A DNA stretch of 64,000 nt from [Ruminococcus] lactaris ATCC 29176. Lineage in GTDB: Bacteria > Bacillota > Clostridia > Lachnospirales > Lachnospiraceae. Made by a program: the position numbers and the translations under genes. This document shows positions 1 to 9,415 of this stretch, piece after piece. The stretch lies in contig NZ_CP102292.1 of NCBI RefSeq assembly GCF_025152405.1, positions 1,922,001 to 1,986,000 on the forward strand. Direction: 5' to 3'. Each line of letters begins with the position of its first letter. Position 1 is the first letter of the stretch. Below the pieces are notes generated by a model. The model was not told where the DNA came from. It did not search any database and saw only the letters and a program-made list of their open reading frames with translations.

Positions 1-148
1 AATACGCAACTGACCATTTTTTCAGATATAGGATATCACTATTTTTTTTCGTCTTCAATATGGTTTTAAATTTAGGGTGGCAAAAATCCGAGGCCGGGTT
101 TATAATGATTTATAGTAATTTTTACTCAGAAAAATGGAGGTAGAGATC

Positions 149-523
149 ATGTTAAAATATGTAGAAACCAAAGAGGCTCCGGCTGCGATCGGACCATATT
201 CCCAGGGAGTTGTTGTGAATGGATTTGCTTTCTTTTCAGGACAGGTTCCTCTTTCGCCACAGACAGGTGAAGTGGTCGGAACTACCATTGAGGAACAGGC
301 TGAACAGGTCATGAAGAATATCAAAGGACTGCTTGACAGTCAGAATGCAGCATTTACAGATGTTGTAAAGACAACTTGTTTCCTTGCTGATATTGCTGAT
401 TTTGCAGCATTCAATGCCGTATATGCAAAATATTTCACCGGAAATCCGGCCCGCTCCTGCGTTGCTGTAAAGGATCTTCCCAAAGGAGTCCTCTGCGAAG
501 TAGAAGTGATCGCCGCTGTATAA
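149..523 (+). CDS. ridA: RidA family enamine/imine deaminase
   Basis: This 124-residue protein belongs to the RidA/YjgF/YER057c family. Its members hydrolyse reactive enamine and imine intermediates, such as 2-aminoacrylate, released by PLP enzymes in the cytosol. The sequence shows the family's N-terminal AIGPYSQG block, the FFSGQVPL core strand, and the C-terminal ARSCVAVKDLPKG stretch with the arginine that binds the substrate carboxylate. The length is typical for the family. An in-frame ATG lies 15 bases upstream, but the GGAGGT ribosome site at about 138-143 fits the ATG at 149. It is a single-gene unit ended by a strong hairpin. Family assignment is firm; the physiological substrate is not visible. 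Confidence 0.95.
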   Translation: MLKYVETKEAPAAIGPYSQGVVVNGFAFFSGQVPLSPQTGEVVGTTIEEQAEQVMKNIKGLLDSQNAAFTDVVKTTCFLADIADFAAFNAVYAKYFTGNPARSCVAVKDLPKGVLCEVEVIAAV

Positions 524-585
524 GAATTTTACTGTGAAGCTTTTTGCAGCAGTTTTTTCCTTCAGTGCCAATCAGGACTATACTG

Positions 586-668
586 AAAAAGATGCTTTTC
601 TTTGATCTGACCTTTACTCCCGACCGGGTGTATCTGCCATTTCCGGAAAAGCATCTTTTCTTTTTTTA
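586..668 (+). terminator. Rho-independent terminator after ridA
   Basis: Inverted arms AAAGATGCTTTTC (near 588-600) and GAAAAGCATCTTTT (646-659) are followed by a run of T. The opposite strand also carries an A-rich/T-rich flank, so the hairpin may serve the convergent nadE transcript too. Confidence 0.8.
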
Positions 669-696
669 CATTTTCTCTTTATCGTATCTTTTCTTT

Positions 697-2607
697 TTAT
701 AAAGTCTCCAGTTCTTTCATCCATACAGCAACGCAGGCATCACTCGGCATTCTCCAGTCACCACGCGGAGAAAGTGCCACAGTTCCCACTTTCGGGCCAT
801 CCGGCAGACAGGATCTCTTAAACTGCTGGGAGAAAAATCTCCTGCAGAATGTCTTCAGCCACTTCAGGATCGTTTCCCTGTCGTATTCCCCCTCAAAAGT
901 ACTGCAGGCAAGACGATAGATCTTTGCAGGCTCATATCCAAAGCGAAGCATAAAATATAAGAAGAAGTCATGCAATTCATACGGTCCCACCAGATCTTCT
1001 GTCTTCTGTGCGATGTCTCCGTCTTTTGGCGGAAGTAATTCCGGGCTTACCGGAGTGTCCAGTACATCATACAGTACTTCCCGGAGCTGCTCATCTTCCG
1101 TATCATCCGCAGCATATTTGACCAGATGGCGTACCAATGTCTTAGGCACAGAGGCATTCACCCCGTACATGGACATATGATCGCCATTGTAGGTTGCCCA
1201 GCCAAGTGCAAGCTCTGACATATCGCCTGTCCCGATAACCATGCCCCACGTCTTATTCGCAAGATCCATCAATACCTGCGTTCTCTCGCGTGCCTGTCCA
1301 TTCTCATAAGTGACACTGTGATCCTCGGGATCGTGTCCGATATCCCGGAAATGGATATTCACCGCCTCGGCGATCGGCACCTCTATCAGAGTTGCCCCGA
1401 CCTTTTTCGACATCTCACAGGCATTCTGATAGGTACGGTCTGTCGTTCCAAAACACGGCATCGTCACCGCAAGAATATCTTTTTTATCCCTTCCAAGCAT
1501 ATCAAATGCTTTCGCAGTAACCAGGAGGGCAAGCGTAGAATCCAGCCCACCGGAAATTCCTACCACTGCGGTTCTCGCATTGGTATGGGCAAGACGCTTC
1601 TTCAGTCCCATTGCCTGGATCGTCAGGATCTCCTCGCATCGTGCAGCTCTCGTCTGTTCATCTGACGGAACAAACGGCTTCTTTGGAAATGTTCTCGTCA
1701 GAGAAGTTTCTCCTTTTTCTATCTGGAATCCTACCCGGATCAGGCTGCGTTCCTTTGCTGTCTGAAATGTCGTATTCTTTCTTCTTTCTCCCGTAATTCT
1801 CTCAAGGTCAAACTCCGAGTAAATAATTTCATTTCTATAGCGACCGCTTTCTTTCAGGATTGTTCCATTTTCTGCGATAATATTATGTCCGCCAAAGACA
1901 AGATCCGTTGTTGATTCTCCTTCTCCTGCATTTGCATAAATATATCCTGCGATCAGTCGTGCAGACTGCCCTGCGATCAGCTCTCTGCGATACGTATCCT
2001 TTCCGATCGTCTCATCGCTTGCGGAACAGTTTACGATCACAGTTGCTCCTTCCAGTGCCGCACCGATACTCGGCGGAACCGGTGACCACACATCCTCGCA
2101 GATCTCCGCTGCAACGATCAGATCTTCCATTTCTGCTGCCTGGAAAAGAATCTGTGGTCCGAACGGGATCTCTTCTCCGTTAAAAGAAATATATCTCGCC
2201 TTCTCCGGTCCGGGAGTAAACTGACGCATCTCATAAAATTCCCCGTAATTCGGAAGAAATGTCTTTGTCGTCAGTCCCAGGATCTTTCCATGATTCAGGG
2301 CTGCTGCCACATTGTAAAGCTTTCCATCCACCTCAAGCGGAACTCCCACAAACACCAGCAGATCCCTGTCTCTGGTAAACTCTGCGATCTCCAACAGAGC
2401 CTTTTTCGCTGCCTTCAGTAAAACCGCATGGTCAAACAGGTCACTGCACGTATATCCTGTCACACACAGTTCCGGGAACACCAGTATTTTTGCGTTCGCC
2501 TTTTCTGCTTCTTCAATCCCTCTGCAAATATTCTCTTTATTAAACTCTACATCTGCGACCCGGATATCCGGTGTTGCCGCAGCAACCTTTACAAATCCAT
2601 GTCTCAT
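697..2607 (-). CDS. nadE: Glutamine-dependent NAD(+) synthetase
   Basis: This 636-residue two-domain enzyme makes NAD+ from nicotinate adenine dinucleotide, using ATP and ammonia taken from glutamine. The N-terminal half is a nitrilase-type glutaminase. FPELCVTGY carries the catalytic Glu, and EICEDVWSP (near residue 176) the nucleophilic Cys. The C-terminal half is the synthetase with the PP-loop GISGGLDS and the downstream STFEGEYDRE region. The length matches the long bacterial glutamine-using form rather than the short ammonia-only form. The start has an AAGGAGA site just upstream. It is convergent with ridA and lies downstream of hslO in the same orientation. Assignment is secure. Confidence 0.96.
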   Translation of the reverse strand: MRHGFVKVAAATPDIRVADVEFNKENICRGIEEAEKANAKILVFPELCVTGYTCSDLFDHAVLLKAAKKALLEIAEFTRDRDLLVFVGVPLEVDGKLYNVAAALNHGKILGLTTKTFLPNYGEFYEMRQFTPGPEKARYISFNGEEIPFGPQILFQAAEMEDLIVAAEICEDVWSPVPPSIGAALEGATVIVNCSASDETIGKDTYRRELIAGQSARLIAGYIYANAGEGESTTDLVFGGHNIIAENGTILKESGRYRNEIIYSEFDLERITGERRKNTTFQTAKERSLIRVGFQIEKGETSLTRTFPKKPFVPSDEQTRAARCEEILTIQAMGLKKRLAHTNARTAVVGISGGLDSTLALLVTAKAFDMLGRDKKDILAVTMPCFGTTDRTYQNACEMSKKVGATLIEVPIAEAVNIHFRDIGHDPEDHSVTYENGQARERTQVLMDLANKTWGMVIGTGDMSELALGWATYNGDHMSMYGVNASVPKTLVRHLVKYAADDTEDEQLREVLYDVLDTPVSPELLPPKDGDIAQKTEDLVGPYELHDFFLYFMLRFGYEPAKIYRLACSTFEGEYDRETILKWLKTFCRRFFSQQFKRSCLPDGPKVGTVALSPRGDWRMPSDACVAVWMKELETL

Positions 2608-2691
2608 ATGCTTCTCCTTTCGCTGATCCGTTCCTCAGTCCGGATTTTTATCATTTTCATTCTCAGTCCGTTCCTGCAGAACTTTAAAAAT

Positions 2692-3567
2692 TTATCTGCT
2701 CTTTTTTAATAATTCTTTTAATTCATCCACTGAATAATGATAGGCTGTATTACAGAAGTGACATTTTACTTCAATCTCTTTTCCTTCATCAATCATCTCC
2801 TGAATTTCCTTCTTTCCAATACTGATGATTGCTTTTTCAATTCTCTTTTTAGAACAGTTACAGTAGAACTGTGTCGGCATCGTATCCGTGATCTCAAGAT
2901 CTAGTCCTTCCAGCACCTGCTCCAGCATTTGTTCCGGCGTATGTCCATCATCAAGCATAGCTGTGACAGAACGGATCTTTTTAATATTTTCTTCCAGTTT
3001 ATTTAATACTTCATCTTCAATAAAAGGCATAACCTGAACAATAAATCCTCCGGCAACTCTGACCGTATTATCTCCGTTCATCAGTACACCCAGTCCTACG
3101 GAAGACGGAACCTGCTCAGACGTTGCAAAGTAGTACGTCAGATCTTCTGCGATCTCACCGGTCTGAAGGATTGTCTGACCGGAATATGGTTCTTTCAGTC
3201 CCATATCTTTGATGATCGTCATAACTCCCTGGCCCAATGCTCCGCCTACATCCAGCTTTCCATTCTTTGGTGGCAGCATGACATCCGGATTAAATACATA
3301 TCCTTTTACATTTCCCTGACTGTCTGCCGTCACTGTCAGCCCCTCAATATCTCCGGAACATTTGATCTGGATCGTCAGCATATCGGTATCATTCTTCATC
3401 ATGCTTCCCATCATGACTCCACCGGTCAGAAGCCGTCCCAGAGCTGCTGTTGCAACCGGACTTGTCTGATGATGGACTCTCGCCTCTTCTACCAGGTTCG
3501 TTGTTACTGCGGCAAAAGCACGGATCTGCGTATTTCCTGCGGTTGCCCTGACAATATAATCTTTCAT
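2692..3567 (-). CDS. hslO: Hsp33 family redox-regulated chaperone
   Basis: This 291-residue cytosolic holdase is activated by oxidation through a C-terminal zinc centre. The N-terminal substrate-binding domain contains the family GGRLL-like segment (here ALGRLLTGGVMMGSMMK). The C-terminus has the four zinc cysteines as FYCNCSKKR and CHFCNTAYHY, in the expected CxC...CxxC arrangement. The length is normal for the family. AAAGGAAAAG lies just upstream of the ATG. A methyltransferase gene precedes it by 34 bases on the same strand, so the two may be cotranscribed. The chaperone role is inferred from the family. Confidence 0.96.
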   Translation of the reverse strand: MKDYIVRATAGNTQIRAFAAVTTNLVEEARVHHQTSPVATAALGRLLTGGVMMGSMMKNDTDMLTIQIKCSGDIEGLTVTADSQGNVKGYVFNPDVMLPPKNGKLDVGGALGQGVMTIIKDMGLKEPYSGQTILQTGEIAEDLTYYFATSEQVPSSVGLGVLMNGDNTVRVAGGFIVQVMPFIEDEVLNKLEENIKKIRSVTAMLDDGHTPEQMLEQVLEGLDLEITDTMPTQFYCNCSKKRIEKAIISIGKKEIQEMIDEGKEIEVKCHFCNTAYHYSVDELKELLKKSR

Positions 3568-3601
3568 TCTTCTTTTCCTTTCTCATCATAAAATTTCTTG
3601 C

Positions 3602-4372
3602 TTATTTCTGTAACTTTCCATATTCTCTTGCTATGATATAGATCCGTTCACTTTTTTCTGTCGGTGCTTCATGGGTAAATGCATCATAAGCAGTCTCAAA
3701 GATCAGCCCTGAACCTTGAATCAGCTCTTTCATCTCGTCTAATGTATAACCCCTCTGATAATGCGTCTCCTGATACTTCCGGTACAAATTTTTCTCTTTT
3801 CCCTCTTCCCTGATAAACAGCGTCAGATCATATTCATTGATCTTTTCCTCATCATAGTAATAGTTATCCCAGATAAAACTACATTCACCACGGTCTTCCG
3901 CTATAACGGTATCTCCCATTACTTCCTTATATTTATATACTGTATTAAAATCAAAAATAAAGACGCCTTCAGGATCTAAGTAATTATTCACCAGCCGGAA
4001 TACCTCTTTCAGCTCTTCAGGCTCTGTAATATAATTTACCGAATCACAGACACTCACTGCCGCACGCACTGTACCGTACAATTCAAATTCCCGCATATCC
4101 TGCAACAGATACAGAATATCCTGCCCTGACTGTACTCTTTTTTCCATGGCAAGCTCCAGCATATCCTCTGAATTGTCCACTCCGATCATATCATATCCGA
4201 ATGCTGCCAGCCGCTCTGTCATCGCACCTGTCCCACATCCCAGATCCAATACGATCCCTTCTTCAATTCCATGCTCCAGAAGCAGACCATGGAGATAGCT
4301 GCTCCACTCTTCATAAGGTACATTGTCCATGAAAATATCATAGACTGCTGCAAACCCCGTATATGCTTCCAT
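3602..4372 (-). CDS. Class I SAM-dependent methyltransferase
   Basis: This 256-residue protein has a Rossmann-type methyltransferase core. Motif I, VLDLGCGTGAMTERL, lies near residues 42-56 and is followed by the acidic loop VDNSEDML that would bind the ribose of S-adenosylmethionine. The ending and the FYxYDxF-like N-terminus (YTGFAAVYDIF) are typical of the unnamed methyltransferases often found next to hslO in Lachnospiraceae. A GGAGGTT site lies nine bases before the ATG. The substrate cannot be told from sequence; a small molecule or quinone-like acceptor is possible, but this is only family inference. It probably heads a transcript with hslO. Confidence 0.85.
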   Translation of the reverse strand: MEAYTGFAAVYDIFMDNVPYEEWSSYLHGLLLEHGIEEGIVLDLGCGTGAMTERLAAFGYDMIGVDNSEDMLELAMEKRVQSGQDILYLLQDMREFELYGTVRAAVSVCDSVNYITEPEELKEVFRLVNNYLDPEGVFIFDFNTVYKYKEVMGDTVIAEDRGECSFIWDNYYYDEEKINEYDLTLFIREEGKEKNLYRKYQETHYQRGYTLDEMKELIQGSGLIFETAYDAFTHEAPTEKSERIYIIAREYGKLQK

Positions 4373-4637
4373 CCGATGTAACCTCCATTTCTCTGTAAAA
4401 ATGACATACTTCTTTTTATTTTATCACATATTTCGTGTAATATCTATTCTCAAAATCAAGTCTTTACGAAGTTGCTGCCAGGTCTTTCTGACCCGTTTTC
4501 TACGATTTCATCCATATTTGGACATTATTTCCTTGACATTTTAATCTTTTTCGCTTTCTTTTATCACTTTATCATGATATAATAGTGAAGCTATGCTAAT
4601 CATTAGCAAGAAATATACAAAAGAAAGGAAAAGAGAA

Positions 4638-6539
4638 ATGGACAACAACAAGAAAGACTTCAAGCCGTATATTCCAGCCGACAAAGTCGTTCCTGAATTT
4701 ACGGTAACAGCACTCTTGATTGGTATCCTTCTGGCAATCGTATTTGGGGCAGCGAACGCATATCTCGGACTCCTCGTAGGTATGACTGTGTCCGCCTCTA
4801 TCCCGGCAGCAGTTATTTCTATGGGTATAATACGTGTGATTCTCCGTAAGGATTCCATTCTTGAGAACAACATGGTACAGACGATCGGTTCTGCCGGTGA
4901 GTCTGTCGCAGCAGGAGCAATTTTTACACTTCCTGCATTATTCCTCTGGGCAGAGGAAGGAAAAATTGATTTTCCAAGTATTCTTACGATCTTCCTGATC
5001 GCATTATTCGGAGGTGTCCTGGGCGTTTGCTTTATGGTTCCTCTCCGTCAGGCTCTGATCGTAGAAGAACATGGAACACTTCCATTCCCTGAGGGAACTG
5101 CATGTGCAGAAGTACTTCTGGCAGGCGAAGAGGGAGGTTCTAAAGCCGGCACTGTATTTGCAGGACTGGGGATTGCAGCAGTGTACAAATTCCTTGCAGA
5201 CGGAACACAGCTCTTTAAGAGTGAGATTGGTCATGCATTTGAAAGCTACAAAGGATCTCAGGTTGGTATCCAGGTACTTCCTGCCCTCGCAGGTGTAGGT
5301 TATATCTGTGGACCGAAGATCTCAAGTTATATGTTTGCCGGTGGAACACTCAGTTGGTTTGTACTGATGCCGATGATCGCATTATTCGGTGCAGATGCAA
5401 CCATCTTCCCGGCAAGTAAAACAGTAACAGAACTTCTTACTATGGAAGGCGGCGGCCCAAGTGCTTTGTGGAGCAATTACATTAAATACATCGGAGCAGG
5501 AGCTGTTGCAACAGGTGGTATCATCAGTCTGATCAAGAGTCTTCCTCTGATCATAAGAACATTTAAACAGGCTATTGACAGTATGAAGAATAAAAATGCA
5601 GCACATAAGGGACTCCGTACAGAGCAGGATCTTCCGATCCCGGTTCTGATTGCAGTCGCACTTGTGATCGCAGTACTGATCTGGCTGATTCCGACATTCC
5701 CTGTGAATCTGATCGGTGCATTAATCATTGTAGTATTTGGATTTTTCTTTGCTACAGTATCCTCCCGTATGGTAGGTCTGATCGGTTCTTCCAACAACCC
5801 GGTATCCGGAATGACGATCGCAACACTGCTTTTTGCAACTGTTATCCTCAAGGCTACCGGTACAACTGGTATTACAGGTATGGTAGGAGCTATTTCCATC
5901 GGTGGCATCATCTGTATCGTTGCAGCAATCGCCGGTGATGCTTCTCAGGACTTAAAGACCGGATTTATTGTAGGTGCTACACCGAAGAAACAGCAGCTCG
6001 GTGAGATCATCGGTGTGGTTGCTTCCGCAGCAGCAATTGGATTTGTTCTCTATCTTCTGAATGAGGCATGGGGATATGGTACAGAAAAGATTCCGGCAGC
6101 TCAGGCTACTATGATGAAGATGCTCGTTGAGGGTATCATGAACGGTGAACTTCCATGGGCCCTTATCTTTATCGGTGTGTTTATCGCCATCGTAGTTGAG
6201 ATTCTTCATATGCCGGTTATGCCATTTGCAGTTGGTATGTATCTGCCGTTCTCCTTAAGTGCAGGTATCATGGCTGGTGGTGTTGTACGCATCCTGGTTG
6301 AAAAGAGAAAAGGAACAGAGAAGGAAAAGAAAGCCCGCACAGACCGTGGACTGCTCTTTACTTCCGGTATGATCGCAGGAGAAGGGATCGTTGGTATCCT
6401 CCTTGCAGTATTTGCAGTTTTTAAGATCGACAGCAAGATCGTTCTGCCGTTCCAGTTACCACAGATCGGCAGTCTGATCCTTTTCATCGCATTACTTGCA
6501 TTACTTTACAGAGTATGCATGAAAGCAGATAAGGAATAA
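4638..6539 (+). CDS. OPT family oligopeptide transporter
   Basis: This 633-residue polytopic membrane protein belongs to the OPT superfamily, which imports oligopeptides or metal-peptide chelates by secondary transport. About 14-16 hydrophobic segments are visible. Family signatures include the N-terminal GAANAYLGLLVGMTVSASIP and the mid-protein SSNNPVSGMTIATLL, both typical of prokaryotic OPT proteins. An in-frame ATG at 4593 would add 15 charged residues, but AAAGGAAAAG precedes 4638 at good spacing, so I chose 4638. It starts a three-gene unit with a PqqD-like protein and a small membrane protein. The substrate is unknown; the PqqD neighbour suggests peptides. Confidence 0.93.
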   Translation: MDNNKKDFKPYIPADKVVPEFTVTALLIGILLAIVFGAANAYLGLLVGMTVSASIPAAVISMGIIRVILRKDSILENNMVQTIGSAGESVAAGAIFTLPALFLWAEEGKIDFPSILTIFLIALFGGVLGVCFMVPLRQALIVEEHGTLPFPEGTACAEVLLAGEEGGSKAGTVFAGLGIAAVYKFLADGTQLFKSEIGHAFESYKGSQVGIQVLPALAGVGYICGPKISSYMFAGGTLSWFVLMPMIALFGADATIFPASKTVTELLTMEGGGPSALWSNYIKYIGAGAVATGGIISLIKSLPLIIRTFKQAIDSMKNKNAAHKGLRTEQDLPIPVLIAVALVIAVLIWLIPTFPVNLIGALIIVVFGFFFATVSSRMVGLIGSSNNPVSGMTIATLLFATVILKATGTTGITGMVGAISIGGIICIVAAIAGDASQDLKTGFIVGATPKKQQLGEIIGVVASAAAIGFVLYLLNEAWGYGTEKIPAAQATMMKMLVEGIMNGELPWALIFIGVFIAIVVEILHMPVMPFAVGMYLPFSLSAGIMAGGVVRILVEKRKGTEKEKKARTDRGLLFTSGMIAGEGIVGILLAVFAVFKIDSKIVLPFQLPQIGSLILFIALLALLYRVCMKADKE

Positions 6540-6546
6540 GGATTTC

Positions 6547-6900
6547 ATGAAAAAGAAAGACAGTAAAAACTATCTGGATTTTGTTCCGGAAAAGAATCCG
6601 GAAATTGAATATGAAGCAGATGAGGACGGTATTATTACCGTCCTTATCGAATGGAAAGGATTTTATCATAAAATCGCACAAAAGCTGTTCCGACGCCCGA
6701 GAGTCAGTGATATCCGGCTTGATGAGCTTGGAAGCTTTGTATGGAATGCGGTCGACGGGAAAAAGGATGTCCATCAGATTTCCAAAGAACTCGAACAGCA
6801 GTTTCCGAAAATGGAAAAGCCTGTTCCCCGTCTGATCAAATACCTCGAAATACTACACGATAATCATCTCATCTACTGGAAAGGAGAAAAACATAAATAA
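6547..6900 (+). CDS. PqqD-like (RiPP recognition element) protein
   Basis: This 117-residue protein resembles PqqD, the winged-helix fold that binds leader peptides in RiPP biosynthesis. Visible hallmarks are the IRLDELGSFVWNAVDGKKDV segment (residues about 57-76), matching the family's LNETAxxIWxLIDGxRTV pattern, followed by a helix rich in Glu and a C-terminal LHDNHLIYW strand. It begins seven bases after the transporter stop, with AAGGA before the ATG, and its stop overlaps the next gene as TAATG. No precursor peptide or radical SAM enzyme adjoins it, so a role in peptide recognition linked to the transporter is inference only. Confidence 0.8.
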   Translation: MKKKDSKNYLDFVPEKNPEIEYEADEDGIITVLIEWKGFYHKIAQKLFRRPRVSDIRLDELGSFVWNAVDGKKDVHQISKELEQQFPKMEKPVPRLIKYLEILHDNHLIYWKGEKHK

Positions 6901-7259
6901 TGGAAACGATCCTGAAATACCTTCCTTATGTTCTTCTTTTTGCAGTGGCAACGATGATCGTCTATGGCTGGGGACTCTGGCGTACTTCACGACAGAATCA
7001 GGACCTCGCCAATATGCTCAGTGCCAAAGGAATCTCCGCAGTGAAAAAAGCTCTGAAAAAGAAAGGTCCTTTAACCAGAAAAGAGTTAGAACCTTTTGTA
7101 AAAGATCTTACTGCAAAGCAGCCTTTTATGCAGGATTCCATCGGAGTCACTGATCCAAAAAAGTTCCTGGACTCCATTTTGCCTTATATGATCAAGCAGA
7201 AAATGATCCTCGAGGAACGTCAGAATGGAAAGATTTTTTATAAGATTCGTAAGGATTAA
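6900..7259 (+). CDS. Small membrane-anchored protein, unknown function
   Basis: I do not recognise a named family for this 119-residue protein. Residues about 7-27 form a single hydrophobic segment (YVLLFAVATMIVYGWGLW). A basic, probably cytosolic domain follows, with KKALKKKGPLTRKELEPFV and a C-terminal IKQKMILEERQNGKIFYKI reminiscent of a winged-helix end. The start overlaps the stop of the PqqD-like gene by one base, implying translational coupling, and a strong terminator follows. The constant linkage suggests it works with the transporter and the PqqD-like protein, perhaps as a membrane adaptor, but nothing in the sequence proves this. Confidence 0.75.
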   Translation: METILKYLPYVLLFAVATMIVYGWGLWRTSRQNQDLANMLSAKGISAVKKALKKKGPLTRKELEPFVKDLTAKQPFMQDSIGVTDPKKFLDSILPYMIKQKMILEERQNGKIFYKIRKD

Positions 7260-7310
7260 AGCAGTCTGTGAATGATCCTGGATTATCCTGATCATACTCT
7301 GCTCTTTCCG

Positions 7311-7380
7311 AAAAAAGGAGGAAACTCTGACGCGGTGTCGGTTCAAACCGATACCGTTCAGGTTTCCTCCTTTTTCTTTT
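7311..7380. terminator. Bidirectional terminator between transporter operon and pepD
   Basis: Outer arms AAAAAAGGAGGAAAC and GTTTCCTCCTTTTT enclose a second perfect-type hairpin, CGGTGTCGGTT/ACCGATACCG with one wobble. A T-run on each strand suits the convergent genes. Confidence 0.9.
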
Positions 7381-7442
7381 TCAGACTTTATATAACTCAG
7401 CTCTCTCTGGCTGTTCTTTACCGGATTGCGGAACAGATTTTC

Positions 7443-8900
7443 CTACTTTGCCAGCCGTGAAAGAATATCTTTTAAGAACTCATAGAATCTTTCAAAAGAA
7501 TCCAACGTCAGATATTCATCCGGAGTATGACAGTTGGCGATCGTCGGTCCGATCGCGATCGCATCCAGTCCTTTGATCGCATCAGAGAACAATCCGCACT
7601 CCAGTCCCGCATGGATTGCTTCAATCTTCAGATCCTCCCCAAATAATTCTTTATAGCTTTCCTTACAGATCTCACGAACCGGAGAGTCTTCTTTAAAGCT
7701 CCATCCCGGATACTCTGAACTATGGCTTACTGTAAAGCCAAAAGTTTCTGCCAGTGTATTCAGACGTTCTTTTGTATCTTCCTGAAGTGATGCAACAGAA
7801 GAACGTGGAGAAAAGATCATAACGATCCGGTCTTCCTCTGTTCTGACCACACCCAGATTCAATGATACAACTACAAATCCATCCATTTTGATATTCCGCT
7901 TCTGAATCCCGTTCGGGGCAAGACGCATCGCACAAATAAATTCTTTTGCTGCATCCTGTGGGATTGCTTCAGCAGTACGGTTTGTCTCACAGGAAATCTC
8001 ACAGGAGAAATCCGGCTCAGCCGGTGTCAGTTCCTCTGCATAAGTTTCTGCCAGCTCACATGCCAGTTCTTCTGCCTTCGCAGCTTCTTCATCGGATTCA
8101 TAGATCAGAGATGCCTCACACTCTCTCGGAATCGCATTATCTTTCGTTCCTCCGTTAAAGCTTACAAGCTGTCCTTTTGTCTCTTTTAATAATCTCTGTA
8201 TCATTCTTGCCATCAGAAGATCTGCATTCTGCCGCTCTTTATCAATATCCTGACCGGAATGTCCTCCTAAGAGTCCTTCGACTTTCAGCGTGAGAAGGCT
8301 TCCCTGCACGGTAGTTCTCTTAATCTCTTTTGTAAACTGAACTCGGAGACCGCCTGCACAGCTTACCGTTGCAACTCCCTCATCCTCTGAATCCATATTG
8401 ATCATGGTTCTTGCTTTCAGCACCGACTTGTCCAATGCTTTCGCACCGTTGAGTCCTACTTCTTCCTCTGTCGTGAATACACATTCTACCGGAGGATGTT
8501 CGATCTCATCATCATCCAGCACCATCAACATCAGGGCTACGGCAACTCCGTTGTCCCCGCCAAGCGTCGTTCCATTTGCCGTCAGTCTGCCATCCCGGAT
8601 GATCAGATCCAGCCCATCTTTTTCAAAATCATGCTCTACCCCTGCACGCTTCTCGCAGACCATATCCATATGACCCTGAAGCATAACCGGTGCATGATCC
8701 TCTGCCCCTCTGCTTCCCGCTTTTTTAATGACTACATTATAAGCATCGTCCTGGATCACCTCCAGACCTCTGTCCTTTGCAAATTTCACAAGATAATCAC
8801 TGATTCCTTTTTCATTTCCCGAACCTCTTGGGATCGCACTGATCTCTTCAAAGAAATGAAATAACTTTTCCGGCTCATAACCTGTAATTTTATAATCCAT
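7443..8900 (-). CDS. pepD: Aminoacyl-histidine dipeptidase (M20 family)
   Basis: This 485-residue cytosolic metallopeptidase is related to PepD, which hydrolyses Xaa-His dipeptides such as carnosine. Metal-binding motifs of the M20 clan are visible: QGHMDMVCEK with the His and Asp ligands, TLGGDNGVAVA with the bridging Asp, and FTTEEEVGLNGA with the catalytic Glu pair. HAGLECGLF near the C-terminus supplies a further ligand Glu, and the terminal histidine lies in IGPTIANCHTPDE. The length is typical. It is convergent with the transporter operon and apparently transcribed alone. Confidence 0.93.
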   Translation of the reverse strand: MDYKITGYEPEKLFHFFEEISAIPRGSGNEKGISDYLVKFAKDRGLEVIQDDAYNVVIKKAGSRGAEDHAPVMLQGHMDMVCEKRAGVEHDFEKDGLDLIIRDGRLTANGTTLGGDNGVAVALMLMVLDDDEIEHPPVECVFTTEEEVGLNGAKALDKSVLKARTMINMDSEDEGVATVSCAGGLRVQFTKEIKRTTVQGSLLTLKVEGLLGGHSGQDIDKERQNADLLMARMIQRLLKETKGQLVSFNGGTKDNAIPRECEASLIYESDEEAAKAEELACELAETYAEELTPAEPDFSCEISCETNRTAEAIPQDAAKEFICAMRLAPNGIQKRNIKMDGFVVVSLNLGVVRTEEDRIVMIFSPRSSVASLQEDTKERLNTLAETFGFTVSHSSEYPGWSFKEDSPVREICKESYKELFGEDLKIEAIHAGLECGLFSDAIKGLDAIAIGPTIANCHTPDEYLTLDSFERFYEFLKDILSRLAK

Positions 8901-9077
8901 TACTTTTCCTCTTTTCTTCTAAATATTTCTGAGGTTTTCCCCATTTTGTCCACGCATTGATTATAACAGATTTGATTTTAGAATGCACTCTATAATTTAA
9001 TCTTTCCTGTTTCTTAACAGTATATGTAGGGAACCCCACTATTTACTCAATTTTATTATGAAGTTTTTCTATTTGAC

Positions 9078-9106
9078 TTGACACGCCCCGGTCTGTGGAC
9101 TACAAT
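9078..9106 (+). promoter_or_regulatory. Sigma-A type promoter of the M-box/mgtE transcript
   Basis: TTGACA (9078-9083), a 17-base spacer and TACAAT (9101-9106) lie directly upstream of the riboswitch, giving a predicted transcript start near 9113. Confidence 0.8.
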
Positions 9107-9120
9107 AATTAAGGAATTTA

Positions 9121-9310
9121 AATAACTACATCATTTCGGTAGGTGAGGTTACCACAGGGATTGGATGATTCGGCTTATGTCGTTAAATCCGAAGATTGCT
9201 ACCGCGGAATTGTGGAGACACGATGAGCTGGTTAGCAGGCTGCGTCGCGAAGGCGCAACTTAATGCAATTTATATGCCCTGTGATGCTAAAGCTTGAACG
9301 GTGCTATTAT
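9121..9310 (+). promoter_or_regulatory. M-box (ykoK) magnesium riboswitch
   Basis: The leader carries M-box landmarks in order: GTAGGTGAGGTTACC near 9139, GATTGCTACCGCGG near 9194, GCTGGTTAGCAGGCTGCG near 9228, a run AACTTAATGCAA, and TGTGATGCTAAAGCTTGAACGG near the 3' end. It is followed by an intrinsic terminator and then mgtE, the classical arrangement in which Mg2+ binding favours termination. Identification is from remembered family motifs; a covariance-model scan would be the formal test. Confidence 0.88.
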
Positions 9311-9325
9311 TTAGTTGGGGTTCAG

Positions 9326-9360
9326 ACTCCGTCATTGTTCAGGCATTGACGGAGTTTTTA
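9326..9360 (+). terminator. Expression-platform terminator of the M-box
   Basis: ACTCCGTCA and TGACGGAGT form a nine-base-pair hairpin followed by TTTTTA. It is the natural OFF-state terminator of the upstream riboswitch. Confidence 0.88.
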
Positions 9361-9415
9361 TATTTTAAAGATACTTCACGAAATGATTTTTCTAAGATAA
9401 AAGGGAGGTGAGGTC

